From Monilinia fructicola (lineage: Eukaryota; Ascomycota; Leotiomycetes; Helotiales; Sclerotiniaceae), in contig VICG01000004.1 of the NCBI GenBank assembly GCA_008692225.1, forward strand, positions 1,302,501 through 1,366,500: DNA of 64,000 nt, given 5' to 3'. Shown here in pieces: positions 23,681 through 34,680 of this stretch. The notes under the pieces are model-generated. The model saw nothing but the letters and a program-made list of their open reading frames with translations, did no database searches and had not been told where the DNA came from. Each line of letters begins with the position of its first letter. The first letter of the stretch is position 1. Both the position numbers and the translations under genes were made by a program.

Positions 23681-24516
23681 GAATATTTATAATTTATGCA
23701 AAATTTTATGAATTTGCATAAAATTATACATTCGGTTAAACGTCGGGTGGACTAGTGGGGCAAAAGTCATAAATTTGCATAAAATTCATAAAAATTCATA
23801 AAAAATTATGCAAAATTGATTATTAATAAATTATAAATTTTTGAAATTAGATTCTAAACGTTTAGAAAACATTTCGAAAACGTTTAGAAAACATTTTGAA
23901 AATGTTTAAAAAACGTTTTAGAATTTAATTCAAAGCTTTTATTAAAAAAATAATATAATTATCTTATATAAATTTATATTAATTTTATTTTAAATTAGAT
24001 TAAATTAAATATATATATATATATAATACTTAAAATATTATAATTATATTTAAATAATATATATAAATATATAATTTATCTTTTAATAAAACTATATTAA
24101 TTAATATATATTTAAATTTATTATTATTATTTTATTATTTAATTAATATTTTAATATTGAATAATTAATTTTTAAATATTAAATATAAATATATTATTAT
24201 TATTATTAAAAAAAATTCTAAATATTCTTAATTAAATTCTAAACGTTTTCTAAATGTTTTCGAAACGTTTTTTAAATGTTTTCGAAACGTTTTCAAAACG
24301 TTTTTAAAACGTTTTTCAAAACGTTTAGAATCTAATTAAGAATATTTATAATTTATGCAAAATTTTATGAATTTTTTTTAATTTTTATGAATTTTCATAA
24401 AATTATGCATTCGGTTAAACGTCGGATGGACTTGTGTAACGTTTTTGCAGTTGACCTTTTTTTTTTAAGAGACGCTCCACAGGTCCATATGAGCTCAAAT
24501 GGACGTCCATCCGACC

Positions 24517-27235
24517 TACATACCGTCGAAATGGTTGGTTAACTAGACGAGGGGCTCAAGCCCCCATCAATAATACTACCGAGATAAAGCCATGATCCGA
24601 GCAAAGATTTCTGTTCAAGTAAATCAAAGTAAATCTGTTGAATGGATTACCAAGAGTGATTCTCCGGTCAATTCATGGCCAAATGTTCGACCTATGGTGA
24701 CAGGCAAGTGTTTGCTGCCATATAATGCATCAAAGATATGCTAATGGCAAACATATGATGGCAGAGACAGGACGATACACTGTATGCAGAATTCTGGGAT
24801 TTTCAGCCTTTGAAATAATGATACATATCTGTGAATTTTAAATGCGTCCAAGTACTTCAAAAAGTATCTTTATAAAGATCAGGCCGATTGGATCAGTTCT
24901 TCCAAGACAAATATTGTAGTTGTCGTTTGATGAAATGAATCAATGAATAACTCACCAGACCTCTTAAAATATCTCTTATTCTTCCATCCTCTTCAAGTTC
25001 AATAGTAGACAATCTGCTATATAAATAGCTGGAACTCAATCCCTTGTCTTGCAACTTATATTATAGATTCCCCGCAATTACGAGGGAACAAGTGGCCTCG
25101 GTGCTTATCTTGTGCTGCGGGTGGGTAGAAGAAATTATCAGTCTTGCAAGTTGTATATGTCTAGTATGAGAGAACTCAGATGACTTCTAACTCTTGCATA
25201 TTGTACCCTCTAGTTCTGTATGCTAAACCCTACACATAACGCGTCTTCAAGTAGCTTGGCAGATGCGGGGTTTCCGTTCTACAGAAGCGTCTCTGTAACA
25301 ACTGCTTCTGTAGCAATTGTTTAATTAGTTCTTATAGACAATGCTCCAATCAATATGATACCCATGCCATGGCATCTCCACGAGCGGCTTCGCCAGTTGT
25401 GTATCCTAGTATCTTTCAGACTTTCAACGATACCGGTGGTCGGTTTAAACTCTTGTCAGGAGTTACAAAGCATGGCTTGATAACAGCTTGGTGTAGGAAT
25501 ACATTAAGACATTGGTCTGTGTGCTCTTCGTCGGAGCTCAATCATACTATGTATAAAGTAGGAGAGAATTGAATAGCCATAGTAGTCTGGAGATATGCAT
25601 ATTATCATTTATCCATCTTGTTATGCAATATGTGTAGAGTAAACTTGAAGGAAGTACGTATTCAATCTCGATATCACCGGCGTACCATTGATTATATGCC
25701 ACGCATTGTATCCTAAATCTTCCGCTGTCTAGTTTTCGACCCAATCTTAAATTGCTACTGGCCGTACCTGTATTCCTAATTCTTGTTTCTGGCGTCGACA
25801 ATAGCGTATATTATTCTTCACGTCGGTCGAACTCAAGGGTTGTAAAAGGTTATAATTCTAGCCTTGACACCAGATCGACGCACGCCTTCCTCCATTGGCA
25901 TATAAATATGTTGACCGATTTTCTAGATGGCGAAGTAACTAGATACTTATGTTAGAAATAGCTTGGTTCACAGCAGGATCGAACCATTTTCAAGACTCAT
26001 GCCTAGTATTCAGCTAAAAACTTCAGTTATTAGATTTAAACTTGATAAATATTGAGCTGAGCTCTTCTACAGAGCCTGCATCGAGGAGGTTCTTCGGGTT
26101 CGAGATCCATTATTTGAAAGGGCGCCTTCTTCTATCAAACAGTCAAGAGCTCTTTTCTGTGCCTTGCAGATCCTCTGCCTTTTAATGTCCGCTTGGAGGC
26201 TGAAGGGCTCACTCAGGAAAAGTTCATCTATGATACTGGAAGAGAATTAGGCGCTTTGCCAACACAGGAAAGTAAATAGCTTTCATAAAGATTCGATGGA
26301 AACTTAAAACTTACTTGTGAACTAATACCACCTAGATCCATGCAGCTTGTCTCAGAGGCACACAGCTCTCGATTTAGTTGTTTAATGAGCATTTGGTAAA
26401 CAGGCAGAGCTATCAAGGACTGCTGAGAAATGAAGTAGGCGTTTATCAACCATAGTCCTCATACAGGATAGTCTTATCACCCTAGATACTAAGCGTCATT
26501 GCCATCGATGTACATCCTGGAGACCGATCGGTATGTCGGCGATCGTGGAATTCATTGCGTTCCGAAAGACAGCTATTCGATTCGCTGAGGGCTTTTACTT
26601 GACAACCTCCTCTGATACGCTCGCCTATCTCAAAAAAAAGAACACAATAGCAAGTTCTGCACGGTCTTCTTTATTAAAGCCTTCGTTTTCAAGCGCGACA
26701 AAGTTCTTCCTCTTCAACAACTACAACACGCACCGAAACCAGAAGACCTTTGCTACCAGAACTCTTTCTTACCATTAATCCAACCATACTTCTTACAGTA
26801 CTGGAGTTTCTTTTATCCTGAGATCATTACCTACAAGCTTATTCAAAGTCCTCTGGCTTACTACGTAAGAGTTTCTTCAGATTTCCCTCATACGCACCAT
26901 CCAATTCATACCCTTCTGCTTATTTACGTCTACTGCGCATACTCCTACAACTAAGGTCTCTCTTTTGAATTGATTCTCGCGTTATTTTCGACTATATCAA
27001 GACATTCTTGACAATATTTCCGCGTTGTCGATACCTTGAATCAGATTACAACTCCTTTGTGAATTATTCTTCGAACTTAATAACAAAATTTTCTCTTACA
27101 TTTCATTCTGTAAGCATCTTCCCCTCCTTTCCTACAAGAGGAAAACCATTTCGACAGCATACTCTACTGTCATACCGTCCATGTCCTTTGCTTCAAGACA
27201 ACTCTACTAATCTAATCTTCGACAGCACCGTTAAA
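24517..27235. other. Gene-free stretch between the AT-rich element and a membrane-protein gene
   Basis: About 2.7 kb without a convincing gene. Frames of 60-85 residues (25369, 25547, 25752, 26228, 26533) have no recognisable motifs. The final 400 bases are pyrimidine-rich (CTTCTT, TTTCC) and look like the promoter and 5' leader of the gene starting at 27236. Confidence 0.45.
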
Positions 27236-27959
27236 ATGGACTTCTATAAGCTTTTTCTGTTGTTCTTGATGTTGATCTTGGCCTTCGCTCAAGGTATTCC
27301 CCCTTCCCTCCTACATCTAGCCTTTTAGGCTCTAAAAAATGGTTACTGATATTCATTTAGACGTTCCTGCCTCCTCGCTGGTTGCTGATTCCTCCCTTGC
27401 TGGTGTTATAACCACCACCAAGACTGTCGTTGGCTCCTTCGGTTCGGACATGTACACCATGGCCCAAACAATCACTTCTACCGCTTCCCCTAATGTCGTC
27501 GCTACTGCCGTGCTCTCGCAAAGCACAACTATCAACGTCCTCACAGTTAACGTCACGTCTACGGCTATCCACACTGCTACCGTGTCATCGTCAATGGTAA
27601 CGGGCCTCTGCTACATCGCGTCACAAGACGCTCTTATACCATGCACTGCTGGGGTGGTAGCTTCGGCTACATCTTCGGCTTCAGCAACCTCTCCCGCCAT
27701 TCGCCATAGGCCTAATGGTCTCTTCAAGCTCTTGTCCCTCAAGCGCCGTGGGGCCTTAGCCAATAGCATACACAAGCGAGAGACCAGCTGCAATGGCTGG
27801 CAAGCCGCTATTATTATCACTGCCCTTACCATTGCCTTTACCCTGGTTTCAATCCTGTTTTTTGCGACCTTTCTCAAGGAGAAGCGTGATGACTTTCCTC
27901 GGCTATTTGCGTATAGGTGGTGGGTCTATGGGCCCAGAGTCTTCTCGTGGGGCTCCTGA
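27236..27959 (+). CDS. Predicted single-pass membrane protein with Ser/Thr-rich ectodomain
   Basis: Two exons (27236-27293 and 27361-27959) joined across a 67-nt intron with a TACTGAT branch site and TTTAG acceptor give 218 residues. The first exon encodes a signal peptide (MDFYKLFLLFLMLILAFAQ), which the single-exon reading from 27339 would miss. Residues 20-140 are rich in Ser, Thr, Val and Ala with several N-x-T/S sites and few cysteines. After a short basic stretch and SCNGWQ comes one hydrophobic segment (AAIIITALTIAFTLVSILFF), then a basic tail of about 25 residues. The topology is that of a type I plasma-membrane or cell-wall sensor-like protein. No known domain is seen and the function is unassigned. 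Confidence 0.6.
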
Positions 27960-28873
27960 TCTGGTTAATCGTTTGGTCTGCTATCAAGACGGTTGGGAAT
28001 GGTTGCAACTGATTGGGTGGTTTGGGAACCGGGTGGAGGCGGGGGAGGGGGGAGGTGAAGTGGAACTATTTGGTCTATAATGGGGGCGCGGGGTGCATTC
28101 GCTGGGCACTTATTGGTGGATTAGATAGTTTTTTGGCTCTTTACCAAGGAGTTTCTGGCCTTTGATTGGTCAGTTTGTAAATCAAGATGTTTTTTCTGCT
28201 TCTGAATAGTTGTTTTAAGCTCGCAAGGCTCTAGCCTCGCAGTTTTCTTAAATACCAAGTCAGTTTTTCGAGAAATTAATTCTTCATCGTCCATCAAGGC
28301 TGTACAGCCTCGTGATTTTCAGAAATTCCAAGGTAGTTCTTTTTTTTTCAAAATGTTCATTTGTAATTATAGGACGATATAGGCCTTCGTTGTTTCCACT
28401 CAGCTGCAAGAATGAGAGGGTGTAGATATCCAGTGTCAGATTGTGATACAAATCTATTCCGGATTGGCTTGAAGATTTATAGCGCTCTCGTCTAATATTT
28501 TAGCTTGGATTCTGAAAAAGCGACGAAGTCAACTTTTTCCAAATGTTCATTTGGAAAAATTACTAAAATGCCAGATGATATACAATTCACTGTTTCCAAT
28601 GAGATATGACTTTGAGGGGATGTCTTCTATAAACTTTAGACAATAAAGTTGACTCCTTCAGTTTTGGCTTAAACATCTAAGCTCCTATCGTTCGATCTTT
28701 CGAATTTATCTATTTAAAATGACCAAATCGAGGATTTGACAATGCCCATTTCACAACAATATTCTATGACTGGTTGAGACATCCCTTGTTATCCCCAGCT
28801 ACGTGCTCGAATAAAGCAGTAATATCCTTGTAAATTAGACGATAGTTATTGATTGTCTAGTGGCAAGTCGATA
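27960..28873. other. Downstream region of the membrane-protein gene
   Basis: 3' flank with two similar motifs, GCTCGCAAGGCTCTAGCCTCG (split by position at 28217-28237) and GGCTGTACAGCCTCG near 28297. There is no open frame of note. It ends at the TA target of the MITE. Confidence 0.35.
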
Positions 28874-29063
28874 CAGTCCCCTCCCCTGAATAAAGGGCAA
28901 AAAATATGGGTATACCCACTGGTATTATATAAGTAATTCAGAGGTCTTTTGGCCAATAGAATCTACTGGAATATTCTTCGATTGGCCTATGCGTCGTCGT
29001 CGCCAGCAAAATAAAAGATTGTGGGTATACCCATATTTTGCCCTTTATTCAGGGGGGGGACTG
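28874..29063. mobile_element. Tc1/mariner-type MITE, 190 bp
   Basis: The left arm 28874-28919 begins CAGTCCCCTCCCCTGAATAA and ends GGGTATACCCAC. The right arm 29021-29063 is its reverse complement with a few indels, ending GGGGGGGACTG. The element is flanked on both sides by TA (28872-28873, 29064-29065), the target duplication of Tc1/mariner elements, and the CAGTCCC terminus fits that superfamily. About 100 bp of unrelated sequence separates the arms, with no coding capacity. The arms differ slightly, so insertion is not very recent. Confidence 0.85.
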
Positions 29064-30817
29064 TATTTACAGACTATTAAGCGATAGCTAATCGAATATC
29101 TAACAGCAACCCAATACGTCAACCCCTATATCCTAAAATTTCCCAGCCAACTCTGTCGAAAGTATCATCTCAATACAAAGACGCCGAACAAGATATCTCC
29201 GGTTCATCGAATTCCAGTTGGGGAAGTAATAAAGGGCATTTGCCTTGGAGATGAGATTACTGTCGGCCAATATCCAGTGCGACCTAGAGACTTCAAGGGG
29301 GCTATTGTCAGGTGACTGACTATCTTCCACACCTCAACTTTCATAATTTATTATTCCACTATTTGTGTAATCTTCAGATATTCACTCCCCTCTCGAGTAA
29401 GCGTTTATTCGCCCATATCTTCAATCTCAATCCCATCAATTGAAGTATTCTAGCTTACGAAGAGAGATGATTATTGGTTAATGTCTGATATGATCATCAA
29501 ATGGCTATCATCATAGAACCATCCTCGTAGAACCATAACCGAGCGGACTACCATATAATACCTAGTCATGATCCCAACCTTTTAGATCTAACTATTCAAC
29601 TGATCTCTATCCTCATCCTTACCTTCAACATTGTACTTCTATCGGTTTCACATTCTATATCCGAACATCCCAACCGTGAATCATATCAAATCATACCATA
29701 TCAACACACGTACTATACATAGAAGCACACGCACTAGAACTCCTATTCTATTCACTCTCCGCGAAGCCTTCAACATTCTAGATCCCCATCCACAAAGGAA
29801 TAATGAATAATTAGGTACGCATGAATAAAAACGATATGACATCAACTGAATAACCCCAAAGCGATGCTAAAATGCCGATTTTTCTGTTGCGAAGAATTTA
29901 GCAGTTTTGAATTGCTTTCGTTTCCCGGTCTTCTCAAAAAAATTATCTAGATTCTCCGGTTCAAGTTAAGTAGCAGGTGATGGCGGTTTGATCGCTATTC
30001 CAATCAATGAGATTAAGTCATTTCGCTCTGTATTGCATGCTCTCCTCATAAGCTTCGTGCCAAGATTTGTTCTCAGTTTCCTTGTTGCTCTCCCGCTCAT
30101 TCTTGCATTTATTTTCGTCTTCTCTTTCACCTCTTTCGCCTTGTACCCCTCATTCTACTCCCACTCTCCCCATCACTCTCTTCCACACTCTACTCCTCCC
30201 TGTTCAAGTCCGACCCAGACTCTGCATCATCTTCTCCCTCCTTGGCCCTCCAAGCCCAGTACGCCGCATACCTCCTCTCATCCGAAACATCCCACGATCC
30301 CAAACATTCCTTCATATTAAGTATCCAACCGCAGCATCACTTCCTGCCGCCCAAAAAGCCACTCTACTCTCCCATTCGGTCCTCGAAGCTCTTTACTACC
30401 CTCCCCAGCCTTTCTTCATCATCACCCCCATAAAACTGCCCAAGTACTCATAGTGTTCAGCATGCCTGTACAGACCCCATTTGCCTCATTGAATTTAGCC
30501 ACTTTTGGCAAGATGCTCGTTAGTGCAATCTTGCTTTTGAAGGTTCCTGGGCGGCTTTCCCTCATAATTTCCGCCTGCATTCCGATCATATTGCGCCATA
30601 AATTTCTGCTTCGCCTGGTTCATCGCTACCTCAGAGTATCCCCACTACCTCAATCATTAACTTGATGCTTACAAAATCATCTTCGTCCTTATCTTCTATA
30701 TCGTACTCAAATATTTCGCGCTGTAATCTTTCGGCTTCTTCCTTCACGCAAAGAGTTTCGGTTTGATTCACCTTCTTCTGAAGGGATGAAAAGGTATGAT
30801 GATTGCAGCATGGAAAT
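29064..30817. other. Gene-free stretch
   Basis: About 1.75 kb right of the MITE. Plus-strand frames at 29988-30453 are low-complexity Ser/Pro/Leu products of a pyrimidine-rich tract and overlap one another in different phases. No gene is called. Confidence 0.45.
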
Positions 30818-31308
30818 TCAGATTATTGTTGAATCACAGCTTACAAGATTGCCCAGTATCCTCAAGCTTTTCCCTAGCATAGCCTTACTACGAACAGCTT
30901 TGACGCATTTACGTCCATCAATTCTCAAGTGTACATGATAAAGTTCTCGGCTAATCAAAGATACTTCTTCTTTCAAGCCTAGGGAACTCGAAATGTGATA
31001 CATCTCCTCTTTGATTTCACATGAGAATCTCATCCCGGTGAAACATCTTTTGCTGCTCAAATGAGCGTCTGGCCATAGTCTTGGCCATTTAAGTATGGCC
31101 CATCACAGGAAGCATGGTGCGTGCGTATTATGATTTCGCTGAAAGACAACCTTTCATACAGGTTAATCGATGCTACCCCGGCTGTTGTCATACTGAAATA
31201 TCCCGAATTGTCTTCAAATGCGTTTAAATGGCTAAGACCTGGCCGGATTCTGGGCACATTGACATCACCTGTGCCTTTCCACTCTTCTTTTATACATGAC
31301 TCGATCAC
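30818..31308 (-). pseudogene. Possible relic of the small paralogous family
   Basis: Two minus-strand frames (31308-31057 and 31060-30818) abut with overlapping ends. The second reads GMRFSCEI, then EVSLISRELYHVHLRIDG, then a helix RSKAMLGKSLRILGNL. The order and spacing resemble the first beta strand, second strand and helix of the family member at 14429-15001. The similarity is weak and judged by eye. The first frame may belong to the C-terminal part of the neighbouring relic at 31314-31677. A chance match is possible. Confidence 0.22.
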
Positions 31309-31313
31309 ATACG

Positions 31314-31677
31314 CTACCAGGATACTGCAGCACTTACAAACTTCACTATCTGTGCGGAGTCGAATTCAACTTTGCATAAGGGATGAAGAGATATACGATA
31401 CGTATCATCGATACGATCAAAACTTTGTATCAGGGAAAGCCTCTCTAACCCCGTTAGAGCATAGGTAAAGGCATCACTATTCCAAACACCTACCCCTTCC
31501 ACGAAGAATCAGAAGTTTTTCCCAAATCGCCCAGAAGCTCCAAAATAGCGTAGGCATTTTGTCATCATATTTCTCTGACTTAGATTCCTCGGGAACGGGG
31601 CTAATGTCATTTTGGTAGCTTGAATGATCAAGAAACAGCTCCTCTGATATATTTATCTCCAAGATCAAAGAAAGCAT
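31314..31677 (-). pseudogene. Probable relic of the small paralogous family
   Basis: Frames 31677-31477 and 31502-31314 can be read as one broken protein. LILEINI corresponds to LIIKVDF of the intact copy, WEKLLIL to SVSLGIIF, AFTYALTGLERLSLIQSF to ARHLVIARIVEEINSF, and YRISLHPLCKVEFDSAQIV to LRVLILVGRFHWDQIL. The spacing is like that of the intact paralogue, but the frame changes between the two pieces. It is a decayed copy if the relationship is real. Confidence 0.3.
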
Positions 31678-32691
31678 ATAGTGTCATGAGGCTCTCGAGA
31701 GCCTCGGGATTCTGTTGAGCTTTTGAGCTCATTGAAAGATAATTCCCACGTAGTAAAAACGTTCAAGGTCGTTTCTCTCTCAGGTTCATTCAGAGACTTG
31801 GTGTATTTGTTCATCGGAATTTTATACTTCAGAATGGTTTCTAGTCATTGAAAAGAAAAATGAGATTCGAAGGCTGAAAATTCAAGCTTCAAGCTTTTGA
31901 TGTATGTTCCAGCTTGGATGATGACAAGTACATGATATCTGAGTCTCTTCACAATCTAAATTCAATCCTCTTCGCTTTTCTCCATATTTTCTTTTGTCTT
32001 AATCTGGTAGTATAAGTGTCGGGAAATGGATCATGTGATATTGAGTTGCTGTACGAATAATACGTCTAACCGTATTAAGTGTACTAGCACTTCGAGGACG
32101 TCTATAAAACCGTCCTCCATTCCATAGATTGCATAGAGAATAACAACGATGATATATCAACAAAAGCATTAAGTACTTACACTTTAAACTGGCCAAGTTT
32201 ATACCAACAATTAGAGCTGTAATGCTTTCTTTCTCTGTAATCCCCAAAAAGCTCGATAGCTGCATCATTTTTCATTCACCAAAGCTCCAGCATCCTTGTG
32301 CCTCGTAGTCATCAAGACCGATCGATGGAAACTATGCGATATGAAGTCTTCTAGTGAGAAACTGTCAGGAGTATCATAATTATCAAACAGCAACTCTGCT
32401 AAATTCTAGCTTTTCCTCATCATTGTCATAACGTCTCTAAGTTCCTTAATCTTGGCATATATTGCTCCAAAACTCTGCGTTGCTGACCTCTCGGAGCTCG
32501 CATCAACCCACGGCCTTGAAAGGATCTTGAAAAATGTAATAGTATTTGATCTAAGTCTTCCCCTGCCCGCCTACACCGCGTAGTACAACAGCTCCTGTCC
32601 TTGAAGACGAGCCATTCAAATATGCAGAATTAATCCTTGCTAACATGTCTTTTTCGAGCGATGAAACGAGGAATCTTGACCCATGGGAACT
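31678..32691. other. Gene-free stretch between relics
   Basis: About 1 kb with one 89-residue minus-strand frame (31999-32268) containing a hydrophobic stretch but no recognisable motif. GAGGCTCTCGAGAGCCTC at 31688-31705 is a perfect 18-base palindrome. Confidence 0.35.
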
Positions 32692-33310
32692 TCAAAGTAG
32701 GCAGGAGGTATCCTTGATTGTTGGCCTGGCAGCATCAAATCCAACTTCTTGAATATTACCTGTAATGACTTCCCATGCTTGAGCCATATCCATCTGCGGC
32801 AGTTTTCGTCTTCCGAAGTGACGCCTGTTAAGAGCTCGGTCCCTTGTAGTCAATTGGTCAGAATAGCTTGGAGTTGGTATTTTGAACTCAAGCAAGCTGA
32901 GCCCACAGAGATACGAATACTTCCCGTGTGGTCGAATACCGAGAATTCTAAGCGAAGATACCTTGAATCCAATTACTTACAGTCATCCAACTTGGGCAGA
33001 TTGCGCACAAAGTTTTTGTGCGCCGAACGAAAAAGTTGACAAGCTGCAGTGGCTTGGAACTTGAATATATGGGTATAGAGTTTGACAACGCTCGCCTCAA
33101 GCTTATTCTCGAGATGTTCCGAAGCAAGTAATTTAGATACAGATGCTCTATTTCCGAATAGAGAGCTACTATCTCGGAGATTTTTTTTAATCCGTCGAGG
33201 ATCGCGTGGTTTTGTTCAAAGTCGTTCGAAATGAGCTTACATTTACTGCCAGCATTTGGCCAAACCATCAAAGTAAAGCGAAAGAAAAGACGTATTAGTA
33301 TCAGATACAA
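32692..33310 (-). pseudogene. Broken member of the small paralogous family
   Basis: The minus-strand frame 33310-32948 begins with a hydrophobic strand (FRFTLMVWPNAGSK), a helix (HAILDGLKKISEIVALYSE) and a strand (IEHLYLNYLL), matching in order LIIKVDFMSPGPV, LLDMINTLPQYA and SVSLGIIFKYR of the copy at 14429-15001. After a one-base frame change the sequence reads EASVVKLYTHIFKFQ and CQLFRSAHKNFVRNL, matching KVVKQINENFEPV and LHFVLHLCYISLENI of the copy at 12564-13077. Further down, LEFKIPTPSY (from 32895) corresponds to YGFKSPYG. A GTAAGT donor near 32965 raises the alternative of a spliced gene. The member is more diverged than those at 12-15 kb. Confidence 0.38.
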
Positions 33311-33651
33311 CTTTGCGTCTGATTATATACCTTGAATACTTTGAGGACCAGTTCTACGATGCGGATACTCAGAGGCTTCCAAGTCGCTGCATCCTGTAGA
33401 GATGTAGTAATTGGTGTGAAGATACCAGCCCATTGTCGAATACATAAACAAATACCAGCTTACGCCCAAGAGAAAGATACACCCGCCCAAGGGGGCCGGC
33501 ATCTATACGATCAATACTAGTAATAGCCACCCGAAAGTCCTCAAAGTCTTATTAAATTTCCATCAACAATTTACTCTATCAAAGCTTTCTGCTTCCACAC
33601 GGTCTTTGGCCTTGAATGCCTTGCCCGCGATCTCAAGGCTCCATTCCTGTG
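33311..33651. other. Short gap
   Basis: About 340 bases holding the upstream side of the broken family member and the leader side of the next open frame. No feature is supported. Confidence 0.3.
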
Positions 33652-34083
33652 ATGGAAGTGTTTTTTGTTTTTTTGTCAATCACGACCATGACTTGCGCCT
33701 GTTCATCCATTTTGTTACAGTCAGTGCCGAGAAGCAACCTCTCATATACTTCTGTCAAATTCGAATCGGTTGTCGAGAATAATTTCTACGCCTGTCCCCA
33801 AAGAGTCTCTGGGCCGTTGGAAACTTATGTTGGTCCAGAACCTTGTATGGGAGTTTTACTGAGAGTTGGGTTCAAAGGCTGTGAGTTACACCCCAATGCC
33901 AAGAATGCCAACTTAATAGTCGTTGGTTTGGCATCTGCCCATTCATTTCATTTGAATTGGTCAATAAATGAAGTCAGCGTCAAAAAAGAACGCGGTAACA
34001 CACCTTTCAGGGTAATCGGCCATCATCGACCTTGCCATGACGTAGCTGGCTGCCGCTTCTTTCCTCCAGCCCTTAAGAAATAA
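33652..34083 (+). CDS. Hypothetical small Cys-containing protein, weak call
   Basis: An open frame of 143 residues from the internal ATG at 33652 (MEVFFVFLSITTMTCACSS), or 155 from 33616. The N terminus is hydrophobic enough to be a marginal signal peptide. Cysteines occur at regular intervals (CAC, YACPQ, PEPCMG, KGCELH, RPCHD, AGCRFF), which would fit a small secreted protein. No homologous family is recognised and no intron is evident. The ORF may be chance, since the surrounding 29-35 kb region is gene-poor. Confidence 0.22.
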   Translation: MEVFFVFLSITTMTCACSSILLQSVPRSNLSYTSVKFESVVENNFYACPQRVSGPLETYVGPEPCMGVLLRVGFKGCELHPNAKNANLIVVGLASAHSFHLNWSINEVSVKKERGNTPFRVIGHHRPCHDVAGCRFFPPALKK

Positions 34084-34680
34084 GTCGCATTTAGATTGCA
34101 TACTGAAGCCGCAAAATGTAAACTGCAAGATGATATTCAGGCATGTGTCGTCGTGAAGATATATTTATTTGGTTTAACACAGCCGATGCAAGGAACGCGG
34201 GGTTCTCCACGCAACTGCCCAGACGGATCTCGTGATGATGCAGTCAGTCCCCTGGGCCGTCAAAGTAAGCCTCCATTCTGGCAGGAGCCCCACAACGCGA
34301 GCTGGCCAATAAAACATGAGACTGCGTACCCTAGATATCCTAATCATCTCCCAATATTATATAAATAATTGGATACCGTGGACGGGTGATTAGATTGATC
34401 TACATTCCAACCATAACCAACCATAGCTAATATTCGCCAGGGATGTCATGAGAGCGAGTACCATGCATCCATCCCATCATCCATCCCAGGGTCAATATCA
34501 ATATCAACATCAACATCAGCATACAGAACTCCACTCCAACACAAGATCACTCCACCCACAAACCCTCCCCCCAATCTCTCTCAACTCTCCACCTGGCATT
34601 CCACAATAAACACGCAGACACTCCTTCATCTCATCCACAAGAGTGACTACATACTAACCCATTCGAAAGCGACAGACAAA
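34084..34680. other. Promoter-like region with (CATCAA/CATCAG)n leader
   Basis: Sequence with short CATC-type runs (34470-34520), then a C-rich, CT-rich stretch up to 34680. This composition is typical of a fungal 5' leader and precedes the small ORF at 34681. Confidence 0.35.

Larger units (their letters stand above)
22754..24420. repeat. Two-unit tandem repeat inside the AT-rich element
   Basis: The marker AACGTCGGGTGGACTAGTGG occurs at 22754 and 23739, and a diverged form (AACGTCGGATGGACTTGTG) at 24418. It bounds two units of about 985 and 679 bases. Each unit begins with a TAAATTTGCATAA-rich stretch and ends with CATTCGGTTAAACGTCGG. The second unit matches the first with large internal gaps, so it is a deletion derivative. 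Confidence 0.7.
22713..24516. mobile_element. AT-rich element with terminal inverted repeats, probably a non-autonomous transposon
   Basis: A 1.8-kb island of extreme AT content with no coding capacity. Its ends are inverted repeats: GGTCGGATGGACGTCCAT, then CTGAGCTC, at 22713-22738, and the reverse complement with one mismatch at 24491-24516. Each end contains the palindrome ATGGACGTCCAT. A nine-base direct repeat TCGAAATGG lies nine bases outside each end (22695-22703 and 24526-24534). It could be a target-site duplication if the true ends are 22704 and 24525, but the outermost nine bases are not well inverted. Inside are two tandem units. RIP-like C-to-T decay could explain the base composition, but the element could also be a satellite. 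There is no transposase. Confidence 0.6.

Noticed and set aside
22713..24516. CRISPR-like array suggested by regularly repeated AAACGTTT units
   Set aside because: Units are palindromic and irregularly spaced, spacers are not unique, and the genome is eukaryotic.
26080..26115. GGGTTCGAGATCC resembling a tRNA T-arm
   Set aside because: No acceptor stem, anticodon arm or D-arm could be paired around it, so no tRNA is called. A similar GGATCGAACC near 25976 also lacks a cloverleaf.
29988..30453. Overlapping hydrophobic/Pro-rich plus-strand frames
   Set aside because: They translate a pyrimidine-rich tract in three phases and have no ATG context, domain or conservation argument.
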